Of a stretch of DNA of 64,000 bases, positions 20,533 through 30,035 are shown in pieces (within the stretch, counting starts at the first letter, position 1; the number at the start of each line of letters is the position of its first letter). Made by a program: the position numbers and the translations under genes. The stretch is from Seonamhaeicola algicola. Lineage in GTDB: Bacteria; Bacteroidota; Bacteroidia; Flavobacteriales; Flavobacteriaceae. The stretch lies in the NCBI RefSeq assembly GCF_007997385.1, contig NZ_VOSC01000025.1, positions 186,292-250,291 of the forward strand, in the 5' to 3' direction. A model generated the notes under the pieces. It did not search any database. It was not told the DNA's origin and saw only the letters and a program-made list of their open reading frames with translations.

Positions 20533-21809
20533 ATTAATTTATAAGCCTTAATTTTATTAAAGTTTTTTTGGTAATTAGAGTTTATTAAAGTTTCACTAGC
20601 GCCTTCAGGTAAAACATCTTTAAGTTCTGCGTTATTTGTTTTCAAAGCAACACCAAATGACAGTACAGATACAATCATACCTATCATAAAAATAGTATAA
20701 GTAATACGTAAAATACGGTATTTACGTTCTAAAACCTTACCTAAAAAATACAAATCTTTAGTTAATGAGCTGTAAACATAATCTTTGTCTTTTATAAGTT
20801 CTCTTACGGCCCAATCATATTCTTCTAAACTCATTTTATGAAAGTTTCCAAAAAACGTAAGATTTACATTTTTGTTGGCTACATCTTCTTTAGTAAACTC
20901 GCCACTTGTAATGTTAGGGCGTGTGGCAATAATTGATAAAACCATAGAAATAACACACGATAACGTAAATATAGCTGTAGGCCAAACCAAATAAGGGTTG
21001 CTGTCTAATTTTGAAATTAAATTAGCCAAAACCAATGAAATAATAATAGCATTAACAGATAGTAAAATATTGGCTTTAGTATCTGCAATATCACTAAGTT
21101 TAATGTGGTTTCTTAACGCTACGCGATAAAAGGTTTGAATGCCACGTTCCGGACTTTCATTTTTGTACTGTGCTTTGTATTTGGCTTTTATTTCTTCGGT
21201 TTTTAATTTTGTTTTACGCTTTTTCTTAGATTTTATAAGGTTAGCTAAGTTTTTTTCTTTTCTAGGTTGCCAGTTTTTTAAAGCGTAATCGGTGTAAAAC
21301 TCATGTTTTTCAGTAAGTACCGTTATGTTTTCGTTTTCCCATTCAATTGGTGAATAATCGGCAATACCTTGTAGTTCAAATTCTTTACGTAAAAACTCAC
21401 TAGCTTCATCAAAATATTTTTTTCCAAAGTGAGAAGCATCGGCATCACGTATAATTTTGTCTAATTCTGTTTTTGGAGAATCTTTAAATTTAGTAGCCAT
21501 TATACACGCATTAACTGCTGTAATTACTTTTTCATCAGTACCTTGTTCTGTTAAAAATTTAGTAGCTATTTTAACACTTTCTTCCTCGTGGTCATCTCTT
21601 GTTTTTGTATAACCTGTATCATGTAATAAGGCTGCAAGTTCAAGTATTTCAGCATCTTTATCACTCACATCGGTGTTTTCAATAATTTCTCTAGTGCTTC
21701 TTAAAACACGTTCTGTGTGCGTGTAGTTATGGTATAAAAAACTTTGATCTAATTCGTTTTTTAACAAATCAAATACAAATTTTTCGGTCTTTTCAATTAA
21801 TTTCGACAT
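20529..21809 (-). CDS. HD-domain phosphohydrolase fused to a Pycsar-effector-like (PycTM) membrane domain
   Basis: The 426-residue protein starts at ATG 21809; a GTG eight codons upstream is less likely. The N-terminal half is an HD-type metal phosphohydrolase: H31 in HNYTHTERV, H63-D64 in ALLHDTGYTKT, and Asp in IIRDADASHFG near 122-124. After a basic linker (about 185-215) comes IADTKANILLSVNAIIISLV (about 240), the hallmark of the Pycsar system effector family (formerly DUF5706), with two more membrane helices (PTAIFTLSCVISMVLSIIA and the region near IFMIGMIVSVLSFG). Pycsar effectors respond to cCMP/cUMP and damage the membrane; no uridylate or cytidylate cyclase is nearby. It may be a chromosomal nucleotide-signalling protein. 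Domain calls are confident; function is open. Confidence 0.8.
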   Translation of the reverse strand: MSKLIEKTEKFVFDLLKNELDQSFLYHNYTHTERVLRSTREIIENTDVSDKDAEILELAALLHDTGYTKTRDDHEEESVKIATKFLTEQGTDEKVITAVNACIMATKFKDSPKTELDKIIRDADASHFGKKYFDEASEFLRKEFELQGIADYSPIEWENENITVLTEKHEFYTDYALKNWQPRKEKNLANLIKSKKKRKTKLKTEEIKAKYKAQYKNESPERGIQTFYRVALRNHIKLSDIADTKANILLSVNAIIISLVLANLISKLDSNPYLVWPTAIFTLSCVISMVLSIIATRPNITSGEFTKEDVANKNVNLTFFGNFHKMSLEEYDWAVRELIKDKDYVYSSLTKDLYFLGKVLERKYRILRITYTIFMIGMIVSVLSFGVALKTNNAELKDVLPEGASETLINSNYQKNFNKIKAYKLI

Positions 21810-21949
21810 AAAAACAAGTTGAATTTTAACCACAAAGTACTAAAATTTATGTGTAATTTTTGAACTTTATGAATAAAGATTTTGTTTGTAAGAATTACAC
21901 GTAATAAACGACTATTTATTAATTGAATTGTAAAGAAAAATTATTTTAA

Positions 21950-22399
21950 ATGCTTACCTGGAAAGATATTATAAGTTATAGTGTTAACGGAAACCCTAAA
22001 CCTAACAAGCGTGTTGAAAAAACAGAGACCGAATGGCAACAACAACTAACAGCAGAACAATACCGAATTACACGCTTAAAAGGTACTGAGCGCCCGCATA
22101 GTGGTGCACTTTGTACAACTCATGATGCGGGTAAATATAATTGTGTTTGTTGTAATGAGCCTTTGTTTGATTCTACCATAAAATTTAGCTCGGGTACGGG
22201 TTGGCCAAGTTTTACGCAACCAATAGCTGAAAATGCTATTAAATATGAAAAAGACACATCATATGGTATGGTGCGCGTTGAGGTTATGTGTAATGCTTGC
22301 GATGCGCATTTAGGACATGTTTTTCCTGATGGGCCAGAACCTAGTGGCTTGCGTTACTGTATAAATTCAGAATCTATGCAACTAGAAAAAGCTATTTAA
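21950..22399 (+). CDS. msrB: Peptide-methionine (R)-S-oxide reductase
   Basis: This 149-residue cytoplasmic protein reduces the R epimer of methionine sulfoxide in proteins. Zinc-binding cysteines are seen in [11 protein letters not shown] (C65, C68) and [14 protein letters not shown]. The catalytic Cys lies in RYCINSES (C137), and the GTGWPSF substrate motif is present. It starts at an ATG with an A/T-rich upstream sequence and is followed after 1 bp by msrA, so the two epimer-specific reductases are co-expressed. Confidence 0.96.
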   Translation: MLTWKDIISYSVNGNPKPNKRVEKTETEWQQQLTAEQYRITRLKGTERPHSGALCTTHDAGKYNCVCCNEPLFDSTIKFSSGTGWPSFTQPIAENAIKYEKDTSYGMVRVEVMCNACDAHLGHVFPDGPEPSGLRYCINSESMQLEKAI

Positions 22400-22400
22400 T

Positions 22401-22937
22401 ATGAGTAAGAATATACAAATTGCTACAGTTGGTGGTGGCTGCTTTTGGTGTACAGAGGCTGTTTTTCAAGAGGTGAAAGGTGTAATAGCTGTGGTTTCAG
22501 GTTATTCTGGAGGCACTGTGCCAGGGCATCCTACGTACAGAGAAATATGTTCTGGGTTAACTGGGCACGCCGAAGTTGTACAAATAACTTTTGATGCTAA
22601 TATTATTTCTTTTGAAGAAATTTTATTAATTTTTATGACCACACATAATCCTACAACTTTAAATAAACAAGGGGCCGATGTAGGTACACAATACCGTTCT
22701 GTTATTTTTTACCATAATGATGTTCAAAAAGATATTGCACAAAATGTAATTAATAAAGTAGCGCCGTATTATAATGATTCTATTGTAACTGAAGTAACAG
22801 CTTTAGAAACATTTTATAATGCCGAAGATTATCATCAAAACTACTATAAAAACAATCCAGATCAAGGGTATTGCAGTTTTGTAATAGCACCAAAGCTTGC
22901 AAAATTTAGGCAATTATATACCGATAAGCTCAAATAA
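22401..22937 (+). CDS. msrA: Peptide-methionine (S)-S-oxide reductase
   Basis: The 178-residue protein has the MsrA active site GGCFWCTE (catalytic C14) and the family motifs VVSGYSGG, GHAEVVQ, HNPTTLNKQGADVGTQYRS and YHQNYY. It reduces methionine-S-sulfoxide using thioredoxin. It starts 1 bp after msrB stops and is followed 10 bp later by the hydrolase-OsmC fusion, forming an oxidative-stress repair cluster. Confidence 0.97.
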   Translation: MSKNIQIATVGGGCFWCTEAVFQEVKGVIAVVSGYSGGTVPGHPTYREICSGLTGHAEVVQITFDANIISFEEILLIFMTTHNPTTLNKQGADVGTQYRSVIFYHNDVQKDIAQNVINKVAPYYNDSIVTEVTALETFYNAEDYHQNYYKNNPDQGYCSFVIAPKLAKFRQLYTDKLK

Positions 22938-22947
22938 TTAATAACAA

Positions 22948-24171
22948 ATGAATAATACAAAACTTGAAATAGATAACAGCAAAGGCCAAAAACTTAGGGC
23001 GTATTTAGAATTGCCAGCAAACCAAAAGCCTAATAATTATGCTGTATTTGCACACTGTTTTACCTGTTCAAGTTCATTAAATGCTGTAAAAAATATTAGC
23101 AGATCACTAACAACCCATGGTTTTGCTGTTTTAAGGTTTGATTTTACGGGGCTTGGGCGTAGTGAAGGTATGTTTGCTGATAGTCATTTTTCAGCAAACG
23201 TAGAAGATTTAGTGTCTGTAAACAATTACCTAAAAACACATTACAAGGCACCGTCACTTTTTGTTGGCCACTCATTAGGTGGTGCAGCAGTATTGGTTGC
23301 GGCTTCAAAACTTGAAAATGTAAAAGCAGTAGCAACTATTGGTGCACCTTCTTCTGTATCGCACGTAAAACACTTGTTTTCTCATGGTATTGATGAAGTT
23401 AAACAAAAAGGTGAAGTAACCGTGAATATTGGAGGCAGGCCTTTTAAAATTGATAATGCGTTTGTTGAAGATTTTGATAAAACTAATTTACCACAAATTG
23501 TTAAAAACTTAAGAAAACCGCTCTTGATAATGCATGCGCCTTTTGATGCTATTGTGGGTGTTAATAATGCACAAGCGCTTTATGAATATGCCCATCACCC
23601 TAAAAGTTTTATAAGTTTAGACGGAGCAGACCATTTATTGAGTAGTGATAATGACAGCATTTACGTTGGCGATGTTATTGGTAGCTGGGTAAAACGTTAT
23701 TTTCCTTTTGAAAACAATGAAATACTTGATATAAAAGGGCAACAGGTTGTAGGTTATTTAAATATTTTAGAAAACAATTTCACAACAACTATTCAAACAA
23801 AAAAACATAGTTTGGTTGCCGATGAACCTGAAGATGTTGGGGGCAATAATTTTGGGCCATCGCCATATGAATTGTTAAGCGCCAGTTTAATTGCTTGTAC
23901 AGCTATGACGCTAAAAATGTATGCCGAAAGAAAACAATGGAATTTACAAGAGGTTTTTGTGTATACTAATCATTCAAAAAAACATAGTGATGATTTAAAT
24001 ATTGAAACTGATACACCTAAGTATTTAGATTTTATAACCAAACGTATAAAACTCATTGGTAATTTAACACAACAGCAAAAAGAGCGCTTAATAGAAATAG
24101 CATCAAAATGCCCAGTGCATAAAACCTTAAGTAATGGAGTTGTGTTTAAAACAGAGCATATTCCAGATTAA
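22948..24171 (+). CDS. Bifunctional alpha/beta hydrolase - OsmC family protein
   Basis: The 407-residue protein fuses two domains. Residues 1-255 form an alpha/beta hydrolase with nucleophile elbow GHSLGG, an acidic residue in [10 protein letters not shown] and His in DGADHLLSS. Residues about 275-407 form an OsmC/Ohr-like domain with [19 protein letters not shown], a Cys in [15 protein letters not shown] and a second Cys in SKCPVHKTL, the expected peroxidatic and resolving pair. OsmC proteins reduce organic hydroperoxides; the hydrolase may release the acyl substrate from esters. It follows msrBA by 10 bp, consistent with defence against oxidised lipids. The fusion is found in several bacterial groups. 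Confidence 0.9.
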   Translation: MNNTKLEIDNSKGQKLRAYLELPANQKPNNYAVFAHCFTCSSSLNAVKNISRSLTTHGFAVLRFDFTGLGRSEGMFADSHFSANVEDLVSVNNYLKTHYKAPSLFVGHSLGGAAVLVAASKLENVKAVATIGAPSSVSHVKHLFSHGIDEVKQKGEVTVNIGGRPFKIDNAFVEDFDKTNLPQIVKNLRKPLLIMHAPFDAIVGVNNAQALYEYAHHPKSFISLDGADHLLSSDNDSIYVGDVIGSWVKRYFPFENNEILDIKGQQVVGYLNILENNFTTTIQTKKHSLVADEPEDVGGNNFGPSPYELLSASLIACTAMTLKMYAERKQWNLQEVFVYTNHSKKHSDDLNIETDTPKYLDFITKRIKLIGNLTQQQKERLIEIASKCPVHKTLSNGVVFKTEHIPD

Positions 24172-24177
24172 ATTGCC

Positions 24178-24185
24178 TATTTTTG
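24178..24185 (+). promoter_or_regulatory. -7 promoter element of the metallophosphoesterase gene
   Basis: TATTTTTG matches TAnnTTTG perfectly, 21 bp before the ATG at 24207. An in-frame TTG (24183-24185) overlaps the box, so translation cannot begin there if this promoter is used. No clear -33 element is seen. Confidence 0.4.
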
Positions 24186-24206
24186 TTTCATAAAAATCCC
24201 TCGTTA

Positions 24207-27200
24207 ATGGTAGTCAGGTCACAATATATTTTCACCGTAGTTATATGCTTTTTTTTAAGTGCATGTTCAACCTACAGTCCGCAATACGCAACACCAAATA
24301 AAAACCAACCTAAAACACCATCACAAAGCATAGATAAAACGTTTTATTTAATTGGAGATGCTGGTATATCTCCTCAAAACGGAATGTCTAAAGCCTTAAC
24401 TGCTTTTAATAAGCATATTGAAGGTAGAAAAACCAAAGGTGATTATACCTTGTTTTTAGGCGATAATATTTACCCTGCAGGTTTACCAAACAAAGAAGAT
24501 AAGTATAGGCCAACGGCCGAAAATGCGTTAAATGCTCAAGCAAAATCTGTAAGTAATTTTAAAGGCGAAACTATTTTTATACCAGGAAATCATGATTGGT
24601 ATGCAAACGGGTTAAAAGGATTAAAACGTCAAGAAAAATACATTGAAAACGCTTTAGGTAAAAACACATTTCAGCCTGAAAATGGTTGTCCTTTAGAAAG
24701 TATTGATGTTAGTGAAACCATTCAATTAATAATAATTGATACACAATGGTATTTAGAAAACTGGAATTCACATCCAACCATAAATGATAAATGTGAAATT
24801 AAAACTAGAGACCGTTTTTTTGAAGAAATAGAAGGCGAACTCAAAAAAGCACAAAACAAAACAACCGTGTTTGCAATGCACCACCCAATGTATACTAATG
24901 GTACGCATGGTGGTAAATACCCGCTATCAAAGCATATATTTCCATTTCAACAAAAAATACCATTGCCAGTTATAGGTTCGTTTATAACACAGTTACGTAC
25001 ACAGGGAGGTGTTTCAATTCAAGACCGCTATAATGAACGCTATCATGAGCTTATGAGCCGTTTAGAAACCTTAACCTTAGGCGCTGAAAATGTTGTGTTT
25101 GTATCGGGGCATGAGCACACACTGCAGTATATTGAAAAAGGTAGTATAAAACAAATAGTATCTGGTTCAGGTGCAAAAGAATCGCCAGTAGCTTTGGGTA
25201 AAGATGGGCTTTTTTCATACGGTAAACAAGGTTTTGTAGAACTTAATATATTTAAAAACGGTAGTAGTTGGGTAAAATATTATGGTGCTGAAAATGGAGA
25301 GCCTACATTACTTTTTGAAAAAGAAATTTTTCCTGTAGCCCAAAATTTTGATGTTTCAACATTGCCAGATACATTTCCGCAAGAGGTTGAAGTTTCAATT
25401 TATAAAAAAGAAGAAACTGATGTTTCAGGATTTTTTGAGTCTGTTTGGGGTGAGCATTATCGTGATGTTTACAGTACCAAAATTAAAGCAAAAGTTGTAA
25501 CGCTAGATACCCTTTATGGTGGCTTAGAAGTTGTAAGAAAAGGCGGTGGCCACCAAACACGTTCTTTGCGTTTAAAAACTAAAGATGGTAGAGAATTAAA
25601 TATGCGTGCGCTTAGAAAAAGTGCAACACAATATTTGCAAACCGTACTTTTTAAAGATAATTATATACAAGAAGAATTTGAAAAAACAGCTATTGAAGAG
25701 TTGATTTTTGATTTTTACACAGCAGCACATCCGTATGCTTTTACCGTGGTGCCAGATTTGTCAAATGCCGCTAAAATATTTCACACAAACCCTAAATTGT
25801 ATTTTGTGCCCAAGCATAAACATTTAGGCAAATATAACGCAGAGTACGGTGGTGAGTTGTATATGATTGAAGAAAGACCTGAAGATAATTACGAAGGCAA
25901 GCGTAACTTTGGTTATGCTGATGATATTGAAAGCACGCATGATATTATTGAAAAAGTGCGTAAAGACGAGAAATATAAAATAGCTGAAAATGAGTTTATA
26001 AGAGCGCGTTTGTTTGATATGCTAATTGGTGATTGGGATAGGCACCAAGACCAATGGCGTTGGGCACAGTTTGATCAGTCTAATGGCGATAAATTTTACC
26101 ATCCAATACCAAGAGATAGAGATCAAGTATTTTCAAATTTTGATGGTGCATTGCTAGATGTTATGAAATTTATTTCAGGCTCAACCAAACAACTTCAGGT
26201 ATATGATGCTGAGCTAAAAGATATTAAATGGATGAATAGTGCGGGCATAAAGCTAGACCGTGTACTTATTCAGCAGGCAAATAAAGAGGTGTGGTTAAAA
26301 CAGGCTGAGTTTCTTCAAAAACACATAACAGATGATGTAATAAACAAAGCATTTACAAAAGTGCCTAAAGCAGCACAAGATGAAACTTTAGCCGATATTA
26401 AAACTAAACTAAAAGGCAGGCTTAATAACTTACAAAACATAGCAACCCGCTATTATAATTACTTAAACGAGTTGGTTATTTTAACAGGAACAGATAAAGA
26501 TGATTATATAGAAGTTATTAGAACCGGCAACAAAGAAACTCGCGTAATTATTTCTAGAATTATTGATGGTGAAAAAGGCGAGGTTATTGTTGATAGAACG
26601 TTTAATAGAGATATAACCAAAGAAATTTGGATTTATGGTTTAGATGATAAAGATGTTTTTGAAACATCAGGAAAAGCAAATAATCCAATTTTTACACGTT
26701 TAATTGGCGGACAAGAAAATGATACATACATAATTAAAAACGGAAGGCGCATAAAAGTGTATGACCATGAAAGTAAACCAAATACAATTAAAGAAAACAA
26801 AGGTGCAACCATTAGATTAACTGATGTTTATAACCTTAATTTATTCAATTTCAACAAAAATATTGTTAACACAAGTGTTATTACACCAGCTATTGGTTTT
26901 AATCCTGATGACGGATTTTTACTTGGGCTTCAGTACGTAAGAACCAAAAAAGGTTTTCAACGTAATCCGTTTTCGCAACAACATAAGTTTAAGGGCGGTT
27001 ACTACTTTGCAACTAGTGGTTTTTCATTAAATTATGATGGGGAAATTGCTAATATAATGAACGATTGGAATTTACACGTTGGTGCCAAATTTACAAGTGC
27101 AAATTTTACAAATAACTTTTTTGGTTACGGAAATGAAACCGTAAATAATGATGATGATTTAGACCTAGATTATAACCGTGTTAAAACAGGTATTTATGGC

Positions 27201-27914
27201 GTTAAAGTTGGTATTGTGAAAAAAGGAAACTTTGGAAGCGATTACGGCTTTAGGGCAATTTTAGAAGGTGTTGAAATTGAAGATTCTCCCAACCGTTTTA
27301 TCACAGATTTTATGCCCACAACAAACGAAGAATTTTACAAAACTAGGTTTTTTGGTGGTTTAGAAGCTCAATTTAATTACGAAAGTTTTGATGATAAAAT
27401 AAACCCTAAAAAAGGGATGGCTTTTATGATACAAGTTGGTGGTAAAACAGAGTTTAAAGAAACCAAAAACACATATGGTTACTTAAACTCAAACTTAGGG
27501 TTTTACAATGCATTAACAACAAATAAAAAACTAGTTTTAAAAACCGACGCCCGCACACAAATACGTGTTGGAGACGATTTAATTTTTTACCAAGCAGCTA
27601 ATATTGGAGGTAATAATGGATTAAGAGGTTTTAGAACTGAACGCTTTACAGGAAAAAATGCCTTTGTTGGTAGTGCAGATTTACGCTACAGTTTCAACTC
27701 ATTTAAAACAAGTTTTTTACCAATGCAAATTGGTGTTTTTGGTGGGTTTGATATAGGTAGAGTATGGTTGAAAGGTGATTTTTCAGACAAATGGCATAAT
27801 GATTACGGTGGCGGTTTTTGGGTAACAGCAGCCGAAAGCTTATCTGGTACGTTTAACTTTTTTAATAGTACCGAAGGCTTACGTTTTTCATTTGGGTTTG
27901 GCTTAAACTTCTAA
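24207..27914 (+). CDS. Giant metallophosphoesterase lipoprotein with C-terminal outer-membrane barrel
   Basis: The 1235-residue protein has an N-terminal lipobox (FFLSAC). Residues about 45-390 form a calcineurin-like metallophosphoesterase with ligands in LIGDAGISPQ, LGDNIYPAG, IPGNHDWYANG, MHHPMYTNG and SGHEHTLQY. A middle region (about 420-850) contains a kinase-like MIGDWDRHQDQWRWAQF segment of unknown function. The C-terminal 350 residues resemble a surface-antigen/BamA-type 16-strand barrel ending in GFGLNF. The barrel would place the phosphatase at the outer membrane. The substrate is not known; phospholipid, nucleotide or phosphorylated glycan are options. It overlaps the convergent lipoprotein gene by 4 bp at the stops. 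Confidence 0.82.
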   Translation: MVVRSQYIFTVVICFFLSACSTYSPQYATPNKNQPKTPSQSIDKTFYLIGDAGISPQNGMSKALTAFNKHIEGRKTKGDYTLFLGDNIYPAGLPNKEDKYRPTAENALNAQAKSVSNFKGETIFIPGNHDWYANGLKGLKRQEKYIENALGKNTFQPENGCPLESIDVSETIQLIIIDTQWYLENWNSHPTINDKCEIKTRDRFFEEIEGELKKAQNKTTVFAMHHPMYTNGTHGGKYPLSKHIFPFQQKIPLPVIGSFITQLRTQGGVSIQDRYNERYHELMSRLETLTLGAENVVFVSGHEHTLQYIEKGSIKQIVSGSGAKESPVALGKDGLFSYGKQGFVELNIFKNGSSWVKYYGAENGEPTLLFEKEIFPVAQNFDVSTLPDTFPQEVEVSIYKKEETDVSGFFESVWGEHYRDVYSTKIKAKVVTLDTLYGGLEVVRKGGGHQTRSLRLKTKDGRELNMRALRKSATQYLQTVLFKDNYIQEEFEKTAIEELIFDFYTAAHPYAFTVVPDLSNAAKIFHTNPKLYFVPKHKHLGKYNAEYGGELYMIEERPEDNYEGKRNFGYADDIESTHDIIEKVRKDEKYKIAENEFIRARLFDMLIGDWDRHQDQWRWAQFDQSNGDKFYHPIPRDRDQVFSNFDGALLDVMKFISGSTKQLQVYDAELKDIKWMNSAGIKLDRVLIQQANKEVWLKQAEFLQKHITDDVINKAFTKVPKAAQDETLADIKTKLKGRLNNLQNIATRYYNYLNELVILTGTDKDDYIEVIRTGNKETRVIISRIIDGEKGEVIVDRTFNRDITKEIWIYGLDDKDVFETSGKANNPIFTRLIGGQENDTYIIKNGRRIKVYDHESKPNTIKENKGATIRLTDVYNLNLFNFNKNIVNTSVITPAIGFNPDDGFLLGLQYVRTKKGFQRNPFSQQHKFKGGYYFATSGFSLNYDGEIANIMNDWNLHVGAKFTSANFTNNFFGYGNETVNNDDDLDLDYNRVKTGIYGVKVGIVKKGNFGSDYGFRAILEGVEIEDSPNRFITDFMPTTNEEFYKTRFFGGLEAQFNYESFDDKINPKKGMAFMIQVGGKTEFKETKNTYGYLNSNLGFYNALTTNKKLVLKTDARTQIRVGDDLIFYQAANIGGNNGLRGFRTERFTGKNAFVGSADLRYSFNSFKTSFLPMQIGVFGGFDIGRVWLKGDFSDKWHNDYGGGFWVTAAESLSGTFNFFNSTEGLRFSFGFGLNF

Positions 27915-28723
27915 TTTAAACTAAACGTATAAATATTACCGCCAGTACTGTTTTTTTGCTCGTCAGAAATAACTACCGTATTGTTGTTGGTAAAACAAAT
28001 ACCTTCTTTTTGCGAGTTATGTTTAAAGGCATGAGCAGTAATATCACCGTTAAAAAAATTATCACCTTTAAAGTTTGTTAATTTCCAAAGTTTATCATGG
28101 TTCAATAGCACTACAGTTTTTCTATCTGGGCTTATAGCAGCCGATGTTACTTTGTTGTCTTTACCGTCATCAAGTTTAAATTCTGTAATAAGTTCTGCTG
28201 TGTGTTTACCAATGCTATTAGGTACTTTAAGTAAAACGTTTTTTTTGTTGTCTTTACTAAAAATATAAAAGGCGTTGTTAAGTAAAAAGAAGGCTTCAAA
28301 ATCTTCAGATTTTACACCTTTTGGCATTTTAAAATCAATAATGTCGGCGTTGGTTTCATCGGTTTTATTGGCAATGTTGCTTATTTTGTATATGGTAAAT
28401 GTTTTTCGCTTTTTACTATTATTACCAAAATCACCAATGTAAATATTACCCATTGTATCAGATGTTAAATCTTCCCAATCATCATTTTTTGCATTATCAA
28501 CATCAATATCTTTAATTATATTTCCTTTTAAATCTAAGCCATAAATATTGTTTTTGTTTCCGGCGTCTTCAATAGTCCATAGTAAATCTGAGCCTTTAAC
28601 AAGTTCAATTGCAGAGGCTTCTTTAAGTTCAGAATCTATACTTGCTACAAGGTTTAAATTACCTGTTTTACATGCGCTTAACAGTAATGTTGAAAATATA
28701 ATGGTTTTGTGAATAATGTTCAT
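27911..28723 (-). CDS. Propeller-like lipoprotein (SdiA-regulated-like)
   Basis: The 270-residue protein is taken from ATG 28723, where a proper lipoprotein signal begins (TLLLSAC); an upstream in-frame start would add a non-signal leader. Repeated blade-like segments (NNIYGLDLKGNIIKDI, GNIYIGDFGNNSKKRK, KTVVLLNHDKLWKLTNF, NNTVVISDEQKNSTGG) suggest a beta-propeller like SdiA-regulated or esterase-like lactonase-type proteins. No catalytic residues can be assigned. It is convergent with the metallophosphoesterase gene. Confidence 0.65.
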   Translation of the reverse strand: MNIIHKTIIFSTLLLSACKTGNLNLVASIDSELKEASAIELVKGSDLLWTIEDAGNKNNIYGLDLKGNIIKDIDVDNAKNDDWEDLTSDTMGNIYIGDFGNNSKKRKTFTIYKISNIANKTDETNADIIDFKMPKGVKSEDFEAFFLLNNAFYIFSKDNKKNVLLKVPNSIGKHTAELITEFKLDDGKDNKVTSAAISPDRKTVVLLNHDKLWKLTNFKGDNFFNGDITAHAFKHNSQKEGICFTNNNTVVISDEQKNSTGGNIYTFSLN

Positions 28724-28828
28724 AATAGTATGTTTTCTTCCGCAGAAAATATAAGTATTTTGCAATGCTTAAAAAAAATATAACACTTAAATTAGTGCTA
28801 AAATTTAATAGGCAAAATAAACGAAAAC

Positions 28829-30031
28829 ATGAATGAAATTATTGTAATTGGTGGTGGTGCAGCAGGTTTTTTTGCCGCTATTAACATTGCAGAACAGCAT
28901 CCGCAAGCAAATGTTACTATATTAGAAAAAGCTAAGCAAGGCTTACAAAAAGTTAAAATTTCTGGAGGCGGACGCTGTAATGTAACACATGCTGAGTTTA
29001 TTCCGCAAGAATTGGTAAATAACTACCCAAGAGGAAAAAAAGAACTATTAGGGCCGTTTCATCAATTTATGACGGGCGATACTATTGCATGGTTTGAAAG
29101 TAGAGGTGTTGCACTTAAAATTGAAGATGATGGGCGTATGTTTCCAGAATCTAACACATCACAAACCATTATAGATTGTTTTTTAAACGAAGCTAATAAG
29201 TTTGGAGTAAATATTAATTATAGTTGTGGTGTAAAATCTGTTAAAAAAGAAGGTTCTACTTGGTGTATTGATACTAATGCAGGTGTTTTTACTGCAGATA
29301 AACTGGTTGTAGCAACAGGCAGTAGTGTAAAAATTTGGGAAATTTTAAAAACCTTAAATCATACTATAGTAAAGCCTGTTCCGTCATTATTTACCTTTAA
29401 TGTAAAAGATGCACGTATTACAAATATTCCAGGTGTTGTGGCGCAAAACGTAACTGTAAAAGTAGTGAATACTAATTTAGAATCTCACGGGCCTTTATTG
29501 GTTACACATGTTGGTTTTAGTGCGCCAGCAATTTTAAAACTTTCGGCTTTTGGTGCGGTAGAACTTGCCCAAATGGATTATAAATTTCAAATAGAAATTA
29601 ATTTTATTCAACAAGATTTTAATGGTTGTTTAAGTAGTTTAAAAAACCTAAAACAAACATTGGCAAAAAAAACAGTATTTAAGTTTTCGCAATTTGATAT
29701 GCCAAAACGTTTATGGCAACAATTGGTTTTAGCAGCAAATATTGGTGATGGTACCACGTGGGCAGATTTAAATAAACATCAGTTAGAGGCTTTAGCAGCA
29801 CAACTTACTAAAGCTATTTTTAATGTTAATGGAAAAAGTACTTTTAAAGAAGAGTTTGTTACTGCAGGTGGTGTAGATTTAAAAGAAGTTAATTTTAAAA
29901 CATTTGAAAGTAAGTACCATAAAAACCTATATTTTGCTGGCGAAGTTTTAAATATTGATGCGGTTACAGGCGGCTTTAATTTTCAAAATGCATGGACAAG
30001 CGCTTTCATTGTAGCAAAAAATATAATGTAA
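28829..30031 (+). CDS. NAD(P)/FAD-dependent oxidoreductase, HI0933/BaiN family
   Basis: The 400-residue protein has the Rossmann FAD motif IVIGGGAAGFFAAI at the N-terminus, the family signature KVKISGGGRCNVTH, and the C-terminal FAD motif LYFAGEVLNIDAVTGGFNFQ with AWTSA. Members of this HI0933/YhiN family include BaiN, but most have no known substrate. It starts a plus-strand run followed by a DUF1697 gene (4 bp) and mvaD, though a functional link is not evident. Confidence 0.88.
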   Translation: MNEIIVIGGGAAGFFAAINIAEQHPQANVTILEKAKQGLQKVKISGGGRCNVTHAEFIPQELVNNYPRGKKELLGPFHQFMTGDTIAWFESRGVALKIEDDGRMFPESNTSQTIIDCFLNEANKFGVNINYSCGVKSVKKEGSTWCIDTNAGVFTADKLVVATGSSVKIWEILKTLNHTIVKPVPSLFTFNVKDARITNIPGVVAQNVTVKVVNTNLESHGPLLVTHVGFSAPAILKLSAFGAVELAQMDYKFQIEINFIQQDFNGCLSSLKNLKQTLAKKTVFKFSQFDMPKRLWQQLVLAANIGDGTTWADLNKHQLEALAAQLTKAIFNVNGKSTFKEEFVTAGGVDLKEVNFKTFESKYHKNLYFAGEVLNIDAVTGGFNFQNAWTSAFIVAKNIM

Positions 30032-30035
30032 TTAA

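Noticed and set aside
20529-21809. A complete Pycsar anti-phage system
   Set aside because: No uridylate or cytidylate cyclase is encoded nearby, and the neighbours are stress and metabolic genes, so only the effector-like domain is reported.
21895-21906. ATTAC/GTAAT inverted repeat between the HD-PycTM and msrB genes
   Set aside because: Arms are only 5 bp in AT-rich DNA, too weak to claim as an operator.
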